Part shown: positions 56,833-64,000 of the stretch, piece after piece
Layout of the letters: each line of letters opens with the position of its first letter
Position numbering within the stretch: position 1 is the first letter of the stretch
Assembly: GCA_030248295.1 (NCBI GenBank)
Contig: JASANH010000135.1
Location: 1-64,000, forward strand
From: Mesodorylaimus sp. YZB2_4
Taxonomy: Eukaryota; Nematoda; Enoplea; Dorylaimida; Dorylaimidae
Direction of reading: 5' to 3'
Length of the DNA: 64,000 bases
The notes under the pieces: generated by a model
Databases searched by the model: none
What the model saw: only the letters and a program-made list of their open reading frames with translations
Told to the model about the DNA's origin: nothing
Translations under genes and position numbers: made by a program

Positions 56833-57972
56833 CCAGGGTCGACCGTACTACCGCACCGGCCGTACCGTACCGCCGTACCAGGGGGTTGGTACGGTACGGT
56901 GCGGTTACGGCACTGAAAATAGGCCGGTACGGCCGTACCAAGTTTTGTAATATTTTGTGTGTAATTTAACGCTCGGGTACATTCCTTCGCTTCAAAGCGG
57001 CTAATTTTTATGAGGAGAAAATGAGTCTACCATCTGTTGGTTTATAACCTTGAACTATTTTTGGGTAACAGATCTCAAAAAGTCACCAAAGTTTTAAGCA
57101 TTTATTCGCAGAGTATCTTATCTCATAATCCTGATGCTCGTTGGCTGACTTAGGAGCTGTGACTCTGATGAATTCTACTCCACTCACTCTTCAGTGCTGC
57201 TAAAAAATGCTGCCTTCTTGAATTGAAATGTGGTCATTCATGGAGTCTCTGTTGCTGAATTTGAGGCGCCTGCTTTGCTACAGCTTGTCCATGAAGGACT
57301 GAATTCCTTGCCTTCAATTTTTCGAGGAGATGTGTGGGAGCCCGAATGTTGATTGAATTTCAACAGATGTTTTCTGTAAGGTTCTCTCATCCATCTTATT
57401 CAAAAATTTTGCTGGCATATATGTGCAAGACATGGAAACAGGTGGCTTCTGGATCTCCAGTATCAGCATAGATCACCGGGCGTCGCGGCACAGATTTACA
57501 TCACGGTCATCATTACATTTCTCATGTCATTGCAGTTGTAAGATCATAAGTTTATATCTAGTCTTTGAGCCTATAGGTACAGTAGCATGATGGAGCCAAA
57601 GGATTTCTGGTAATCTGCGATATCAAAGGAGTGGAGACCGCTTTGAAGTCAAGGACTTTGGTATCTCCTGCATACTTCATTGCTGTTCTTGGATTCAATA
57701 TCTTGCAACCCGACGATCGGATCAAACTGTTTACAGCGAAGAAGTAGATTAATATAATAGGCATGACAATGTTTGAGATGCACACATGAGTTAGAAAGCC
57801 TGACATATCTATAAAATCTTTTGAAAAACATTTTCAAATTTCTTTGGCTGTCTAGATGGAGTTTTTCATGAGTACGGTACGATACGGTACGGCGAGGCCG
57901 GTACGGTACGGTACGGCCGTACCAGGCCCCCGGTACGGGTACGGTCAAAAAAGTCGGTACGGTCGACCCTGG
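56833..57972. mobile_element. hAT-like MITE with GTACCGTACC arrays
   Basis: The termini CCAGGGTCGACCGTAC and its inverse are followed on each side by clustered GGTACGG/CCGTACC words. Flanking octamers CCCACGAT and CCCACAAT agree in 7 of 8 bases, fitting the 8-bp target duplication of hAT elements, whose ends often start CAGGG. The 1140-bp body has no transposase. Terminal words are so repetitive that the two ends can form many alternative pairings. Confidence 0.8.
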
Positions 57973-57980
57973 CCCACAAT

Positions 57981-59280
57981 GCAAAGCGTTGCGATGAGCT
58001 GATTCGCGAAATTGATACATAACTGATGTGACTCATTCTTTGCACTACAGTCGTACAGTGCAGCCGGCCTCGGATAATAGCACCATTTTGGGGCGCAGAA
58101 AGCAGTTGCAATAAGCAAGGTTCATGAGCATTCGCTGAAATACAAGCTGCAATTCTGCTTTGGGGTGACGCCGACAGATATGTCAACACTAGAGCTGGTT
58201 GAGTTCGAAATACGCGCAATACGCAAAGTTTGCGTTAGAAGACCCAAAGGAGTGAAAGGATCTGTATTTGATGCCTTCCGCGAAGTGACTCACTGGTCAC
58301 TCACTCACTTGACCCATTTGCTCAAGGTTGCTCAATAAAGATCCTCCCATAGCGAGACTTCGTACCGTATCGTACTGTGTGAGGTACAGTACATATTTAT
58401 CTTTTTTCACATATTTGGCCAAGCAAGTCAGTGAGTTCGCACTGATACCTTACGATAGCAGGTCGACGACTATGCCTCTTTTTCTTGGTAATATAAACGC
58501 CCCTCACGTGCCGCGTAGTGCTGCATGCACGTTTCCGGCCAGGCAGGGCAGTCGGTGAACAGCTATATTGGGCCAGACGGGATAGCGCCCTCTTCCCGGC
58601 TTGAAGTTTATCATTATGCTAACGGTAAGTTGGGTAGCAATTGACTTGCAGTACACTCCAGTTTTGATGTTCCTGGTCGAAACCAGCTAGCTCTGAATAG
58701 ACTATCATGGCCTTTCGAACAAAGCTGATGCGTTACTGATCGTTTAAAAAATGACATGTATTTCACATAATTTGATCCGAAGCATCCGATCCGATCCGAA
58801 ATTTATCTGATCCGTTCCGACCGATCCGACAAACCCTCAAACAGTTCGGCCGTGATCTGGGTGGACAGGACGACTTCTCAATCTTGTTCAGCCGTCCTTC
58901 TGGGCTTACACTGTTTTTGAAGGAGTCCAAAAACCCGAATTTGAAAGTCGGTCAGATTAGCTCATGCCAGTTTATCATCTGCTAGACAAGTTGCTTCTGG
59001 TAATATCTCTGGAGATCGTTAGGAAGGAAGATGAAGATGCGAATCGTCTGCTCAAAAATGTATTCATCGTACGGTCAAGTTTTAGGGTTTTGTGCACTGT
59101 CGAAATTTGCTGCCCGGAGCCCTTGGGAGGCCGGGGAATACTCTTCCACTGATCTCCCAACCTCTTTCTCAGGGGAGACTTTCGAGTAAAGCCACTATGC
59201 CAAGATTGCTTTCCGTCAGGTCGCTTAGTAAAGAATGCAAGCATTTTCACAGAAATGTGCGTCATATTGATAATATACTT
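57981..59280. other. No gene; degraded repeat pieces
   Basis: Contains a third copy of the small hairpin repeat (about 58490-58540) and a TACGCA-type stretch near 58205. No coding region is supported. Confidence 0.4.
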
Positions 59281-59360
59281 CACAGAATAAAAGCGGTTTT
59301 CTGGGTTTTAGTCATTTTTTAAAAAAATATGGGTTTTTTCGGGCTGGGCTAACTTGCAAA

Positions 59361-59450
59361 TGGGTTGGGTTTGACTTTTTCAAAATGGGTTTGGGTTGGG
59401 TTCGACTTCAAAATTTTCGGGATGGGTGTGGGTCAAACTGTCAGGGCATC
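59361..59450. repeat. GGGTTGGGTTCGA-type repeat, second copy
   Basis: Aligns with the minus strand of 46500-46600. It directly abuts a SINE-B copy. Confidence 0.5.
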
Positions 59451-59745
59451 CTGTGAGGTCATCCTGAACTGCACACCGACTTTCATGGACGACGGCCTGT
59501 GGGCTGTGAACCCTGCCAGTGTTCGAAAGCCAAAACTGTCTCCTCGCTTGGCTTCCGTCTCTCCACTCGGAGCACCTCGACGGTACCGGGTGAGTCCCCG
59601 GCCTGACGTGCGAGGTCAGCGAGGTTTTATGGTTCGCAAACCGACCTCCATCATCGGGGATCGAACCCAGCGCGAGTCCAGCTGCTCGCTCCCAAGCTAA
59701 GTATGCGAAGAGACGAATGCCGAAACGCTGCACCACCGCGGTGTG
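59450..59745 (-). repeat. SINE family B, copy 3
   Basis: Matches 36254-36600 over most of its length, including TTGGCTTCCGTCTCTCCACT, the B-box region and the head CCGCGGTGGTGCAGCG on the minus strand. Confidence 0.8.
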
Positions 59746-60242
59746 TAAATCGACTCGGAATTGGTAGCGTGCGCAGGACACGGCTGCGAGTAACAAAATA
59801 CATTCACACGCAACCTCTAAGAAAAATTTAATCGATCGCTTTTTCGCCGTCAATTGCCTTTTTTGCTCTTTCGCGCATTTTCTTTCTTTTCCTGCCACCC
59901 CTTGCTCAAACTCTTTGTCGCGGGTTCCCCCTCCCCTCTCAAACCCCCCCCCCCCCGCCAGAGTTGATATGGATGCAAAATCGCACACTGGCAGGCATCA
60001 AACATAGCCAGCTTAAAATTTATGGCTAAAAACATGCTTTATTCGCCCGTTTGGGCCGAAAAAGTATTTAAGACTTTGAGAAGAGAAGATAATAATGTTC
60101 AGCTAGATAAAAGCTTAGGACGAGTATCGTTGGGGCGAGTCGAATCAAGGTCTTTCGCATTGTATCAGTATCTTTAAATCCCCAGTACACCACCTTCATG
60201 CAGTCGGCATGTGTGATCGACGCAGTGGAATACTGTAAGTGT
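59746..60242. other. No gene recognised
   Basis: Includes a poly-C run at about 59945-59957. No coding region is supported. Confidence 0.4.
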
Positions 60243-60412
60243 ACCGGGGTCGTGGCCTAGCGGGTTAAAGCGTCTGCCTCTCACGCTGGGTACGCACTAA
60301 CAGGGGAGGGTTCGACTCCCGCCTCGGTAGAACATGATTGTCGTTTATTGCGTTCCTTAGCCCTCGAGTGCGCTGTATAGTGCTTGGCTATGGATAAAGT
60401 GTGACATAACAT
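60243..60412 (+). repeat. SINE family A, best copy
   Basis: The tRNA-like head 60243-60328 has a 7-bp acceptor (ACCGGGG/CCTCGGT with one G-U), an A-box GTGGCCTAGCGGG and a B-box GGTTCGACTCC. The CTCTCAC anticodon-loop text is the same as in 30899-30983. The body (CCCTCGAGTGCGCTGTATAG, GCTATGGATAAA) continues to about 60412. Confidence 0.8.
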
Positions 60413-60954
60413 GACACGAGTGTACTCGTAGTTCTTTTCGTGGTATCACATTTCGTGGTTGGACTAAATCCGCGTAAAGTAGTATTCGCGAATATAAATC
60501 GCGTTTCTTACTGCCTTCTTGCAATGTAATTTCTACCATTTTTTTACAGCTGCGGCTTGCGCCGTATTAGCGGAAAGTGATGGACTTAGCGGAACATATT
60601 GAATTGGAATCTTTTCTTTTCCTGGTGTAGTAACAAATCGATGCATTTTTTATTAAACCAGTACACATCAAATCGTTAAGAAAAAAACGTGCGAAAAATC
60701 GGTATGGTTGACTGCTTGGAAAATGTGCATGCAAACCAAAAATTTGGCTTGCTTAATAAAAGCTGCTTATGCCAGGTGTTCATCATGGAACCGCGAAATG
60801 CAGTACCCGCGAATGGGCCAAACCACGAAATAAGATACCCGCGAAAAGTAATACATTTACAGTAGTATAGGGAAACAAGAGAGTTCTAGCCTTGGAGGTG
60901 GACAGTCGCCGATGTGGTGTTCAGTACATAAAACGTACAACTTTCTTTCTTCAG
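60413..60954. other. No gene recognised
   Basis: Nothing recognisable. Confidence 0.4.
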
Positions 60955-61829
60955 CCGAACACATGGTCCCAGTGGGGGGACGATTCCCGCAACTGTGTCG
61001 TTTCCCCCACCTCGTCTGGTGGGGGGACTCGACTCACTGTGACATGGCGACGTTTCCCCCACTGTGACCATTCCCCCATCGGGTCGTTTCCCCCACCATA
61101 ATTTTCTCCTGATATGCAGGTAGGTACGACTTGGGTTGCAAAAGGCAGCACGTGTGTGATAGGATGCGTGTGGTAACACGATAGGCTTGGCTTGTAGGGT
61201 GTGACCAGTGTAAAGTACAAGTTTGCTGTTGCAGCTCGACGTGCAAGGTATAAAGGCTACGAACTTTTTGAACTCCCAGCTTATTGCAGAGGAAATGATT
61301 TACACGCTGCCAATACGAAATGTATGTAAGACCAGACCAGTTTCCTGTGCCAATAAAGGCATGTTTCAAATCCAAATGTAGAACTACCTCATTGTAAAAA
61401 AAACATGAGACATAAATTTGGCAGTGGGACTTGGGTGAATTCACCAGTACGACAGCTGCAGATTTTGGCAAAGCAGTTTGCTCATTTACGATACATTAGT
61501 CTCGTCTTCTTTGTCCTTGAACCAGGCAAGCGTTGTCCAAGGAGCGAACGCGAATCAAGCATTAGGCCCTATCACAAACGTGGCTTTTGTAGCATGGCAG
61601 TCGAATGATGATTCAACAAAATCGTCGAGTATTTGAGGCATATTTTATGTTTTCTAGGATAAGCTACAGTATGAAGATTTGTGCAGGAGTACTTATTCCT
61701 ATACGGGCTCAAAATTTAAATAGCCGCAGTTTCTTAACACTGATGGTGGGGGAATCGTCTCATTGTCAATAAGGAAGTCGCATATCAGTGAGTCGATTGC
61801 CCCACCAGACACAGTGGGGGAAACGACAC
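60955..61829. repeat. Element with repeated GTCGTTTCCCCCAC ends
   Basis: 60970-61105 carries several TTCCCCCAC/GTGGGGG words (GTCGTTTCCCCCAC twice). Their inverses occur at 61745-61830 (GTGGGGGAATCGTCTCA, GTGGGGGAAACGACACAG). This is a pair of sub-repeated inverted termini around about 640 bp with no transposase. Confidence 0.65.
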
Positions 61830-62277
61830 AGTGTGGAAATCGTCTTACAAGGAAACATCGCCAACCGTTAAGTCAAATTTTGGAAAAACAAAAATTGTAA
61901 TATGTTCCTAGGTGTAAAAGAAAGCTCTATGTAAAATATTAGAGGCGTCTGGCCAACTGGTCAGTTGTGGTCACCGTGTAGAGTACAGTGAAATTTTCCA
62001 AATTCTACTGGATTTTTTGGGTTTTTTTAGGAAAAAACGCCAAACCCGAGCGAGTGTAGGAAGCTCAAACGCGAAACTCCGAACCCCAAAACCTAGTTTG
62101 GAAAGAACTCTGCGTGTTTTTCTCGGGACTTCAGACGCTGACCACAACTGACCAGTAGGCCAGACGCCTCTGATATTTTGCACAGAGCTTTATGTTACAC
62201 CTAGGAACATATTAAAATTTTTGGTTTCTTGAAGTTCGACTTAACTGTTGGCGATGCTCCCTTGTTAGTGGGGAAAA
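61830..62277. repeat. Foldback element, about 140-bp arms
   Basis: 61830-61972 and about 62135-62277 are inverted copies (AATATGTTCCTAGGTGTAA, GAGGCGTCTGGCC, CTGGTCAGTTGTGGTCA) around a 160-bp spacer. The left arm overlaps the right end of the preceding CCCCCAC element. Confidence 0.85.
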
Positions 62278-62779
62278 CGTTTCACAATCGAACACACAAC
62301 GAGGCAACAAAAGCAAGAACACAACTGTACTGGACCAACCCGAAGAAGTAAGTGACGATGAAAACACACCAACGCTATCCTCTTTAACCTGTCCTGTCTG
62401 GATGTGGAGGGAGACCAGACAGAAAAAAGGTCAAACTCTCCTAACGTTAAGACCATCTGGAACCAAAACCATGCAGAAACTGAGCACTAGAAAAACTGGC
62501 ATGCATACTACTTTAATCGCTACAACATGATATCCCGGCGATTCTTGTGGCGCGCCGCAGGATGATTATTATAATGTGCGCGAAAAAACGCTACTATAAG
62601 TCGGATTACTCAGGCTAAAGGCACTACGATGCACGGCGCCAGACTGGCGGGGCGGCCCATGGCCGCGCGAAACACAAAACTAGTAACGAGCGCGCGCCTG
62701 AAAATAGGTTTCTTGTATGCTAGGGGCGGGAGAGTCGGGGTGGCTTTTGTGGTAGCATGGCTTTAGTGACTGTAGGGCC
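62278..62779. other. No gene recognised
   Basis: Short frames only. Confidence 0.4.
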
Positions 62780-64000
62780 GTCCACATTGCACCTCGGCTG
62801 CCGAGCCCACCGAGCTGAGCCAGCCGCGAGCCGAGCCAGCCGAGCTTGTCAGCTGAGGTGTCGTTCACATTGCGACTATCAGCTGAGCCAGCTCAGCCCG
62901 CGGTCGGCTCGGCTTGCGGCTGGCTCGGTTTGTGGCTTGCGGTTGGCTCGGCTTGGCTGGCTCGGCTGGACTGTTCACATTCAGCTCGGTCTGCGGCTCA
63001 GGCGCTCGGCCAGCTCGGCTGGAAAAGTTGAAAATTTTTTAACTTTTCTAGCCAAGCCAGCCGAGCTTGGAACAATCGTTCTGGAGTTATCAACAGGAAA
63101 GTAGCCAATCTCGATAAAAATATGGATTATGATTAAATTATTCAATTATTGAGAACTAATGAAACGGTTTGTCGGTTCTAGCTGCTAGAAATCTCGAGAA
63201 CTTCAAGGTTTAAACCTGGGAACTTGGTAAAAAAAGCGGATAGTCTAATGCGAGTCGGCATCATTTGTGTGCTGAGGGAACGTGCGGGACTGAGGTGTCA
63301 AATTTGGCATTGTAATCCAAAACGGGATTAGAGAAATGGTCCCGAGGAAGTCCGCTAAATAGTGCGATTACAGATTTACAGAAGGCACGCTAATTGAATT
63401 TAGAAACGAGCAACTACAGTAGAGTTGCCCAACCCAGCCCTATAGCCCAGTCCAGCCAGGAGTTGCCCAGCATATGCATCAATGAGGGTATTACTAAAAA
63501 TGGCAGTAGGTGAACCGATTCTAGCAAACCTGTTAACTACTGAAGGTGGTTCAATTACTGTTCCTCCTCATTCTGATCATTATAGATAGAACTGTTGAAC
63601 TGATACCCCATGTGTCTACTGATTTAAAAAATATGCTCGTTCGTCAGTGCACGTATGCGTGGTTGGTATGTCTGAGATGCAAAAGGTAAGTTGATGCAAC
63701 ACGTTGTGCATAGGTCATATACTGCTCTTCCGTTCAGCAGACCAATAGCAGCCATATTTTAGTTTCATTCTTTTGATTTTGACGATGATTATTCTCTGCA
63801 ATAGTCGTGCTCCTGGGGAAACTTTCCGCGAGCCGAGCAAACCGAGCTCCTCAGCCGAGCCCGCCGAAAAGCAGACAGAATGTTTCAATCGGCGTCGCGG
63901 CATCAAATGTGAACGACCCAGCCGAGCTGAGATGACCGCAAGCCGCAAACTGAGCCAACCGAGGCATGCAATGTGAACGCACGTCAGCTCAGCTGACAGC
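62780..64000. mobile_element. Foldback element with AGCCGAGC-rich termini, runs to window end
   Basis: 62780-63075 is built of AGCCGAGC/GCTCGGCT words punctuated by GTTCACATT. 63825-64000 is the inverse (CAGCCGAGC ... AATGTGAACG ... GTCAGCTCAGCTGACA). The interior (about 63080-63820) has no coding frame. The right end is likely cut by the window. Confidence 0.75.

Noticed and set aside
62757..63104. 115-residue plus-strand frame with Ala/Arg/Ser-rich sequence
   Set aside because: Produced by the AGCCGAGC simple-sequence terminus of a foldback element; an equivalent frame appears in another phase.

Overview
The window comes from an animal nuclear genome, most likely an invertebrate. Genes are intron-rich, with introns often only 44-65 bp and ending in TTTCAG- or TTTTAG-like acceptors. 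Intergenic DNA is packed with decayed metazoan transposons (Polinton/Maverick, Ty3/gypsy, Tc1/mariner, pogo/Tc5-like, hAT-like MITEs, tRNA-derived SINEs). The small introns and Cys-rich secreted paralogues are nematode-like, but the species cannot be fixed from this sequence.

The main result is one giant minus-strand gene, 31635 down to 18460. I could assemble 16 exons whose splice phases all agree, giving an open frame of 8346 nt (2781 residues plus stop). Both ends and the middle are recognisable. The N-terminus is the first transmembrane segment of a DEG/ENaC (degenerin, acid-sensing) sodium channel. The C-terminal ~330 residues are the channel's Cys-rich ectodomain and second transmembrane segment. 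The loop between them carries an IgGFc-binding-protein domain, an Asp-rich (possibly Ca-binding) patch and a ~1250-residue Ser/Thr-rich mucin-like exon followed by a Pro-rich segment. This is a sodium-channel subunit with a tethered mucin and adhesive ectodomain. Two conserved channel motifs are altered and two furin-like sites follow TM1.

Other host genes: a complete 16-exon very-long-chain acyl-CoA dehydrogenase gene (52367-48378, minus, 637 residues), and two paralogous small Cys-rich proteins (37002-37485 and 55888-56623, both minus). A less certain Cys-rich gene lies at about 53.2-54.15 kb.

Layout: 5-9 kb holds a decayed Polinton DNA polymerase, a nuclease-like relic and two 230-bp direct repeats. 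10-15.2 kb holds a pogo-like relic and a 4.2-kb element with nested inverted repeats and C2H2 fingers. 18.4-31.6 kb is the degenerin gene, with a MITE and a SINE in its introns. 32-36.6 kb is inverted-repeat clutter. 41.4-43.8 kb holds a gypsy relic abutting an unrelated intron-bearing integrase. 46-47.7 kb holds MITEs. 48.4-52.4 kb is ACADVL. 54.3-55.1 kb is a Tc1 relic. 56.8-58.0 kb is a hAT-like MITE, and 60.2-64 kb is a SINE plus three foldback elements. The remaining DNA shows no supportable gene.
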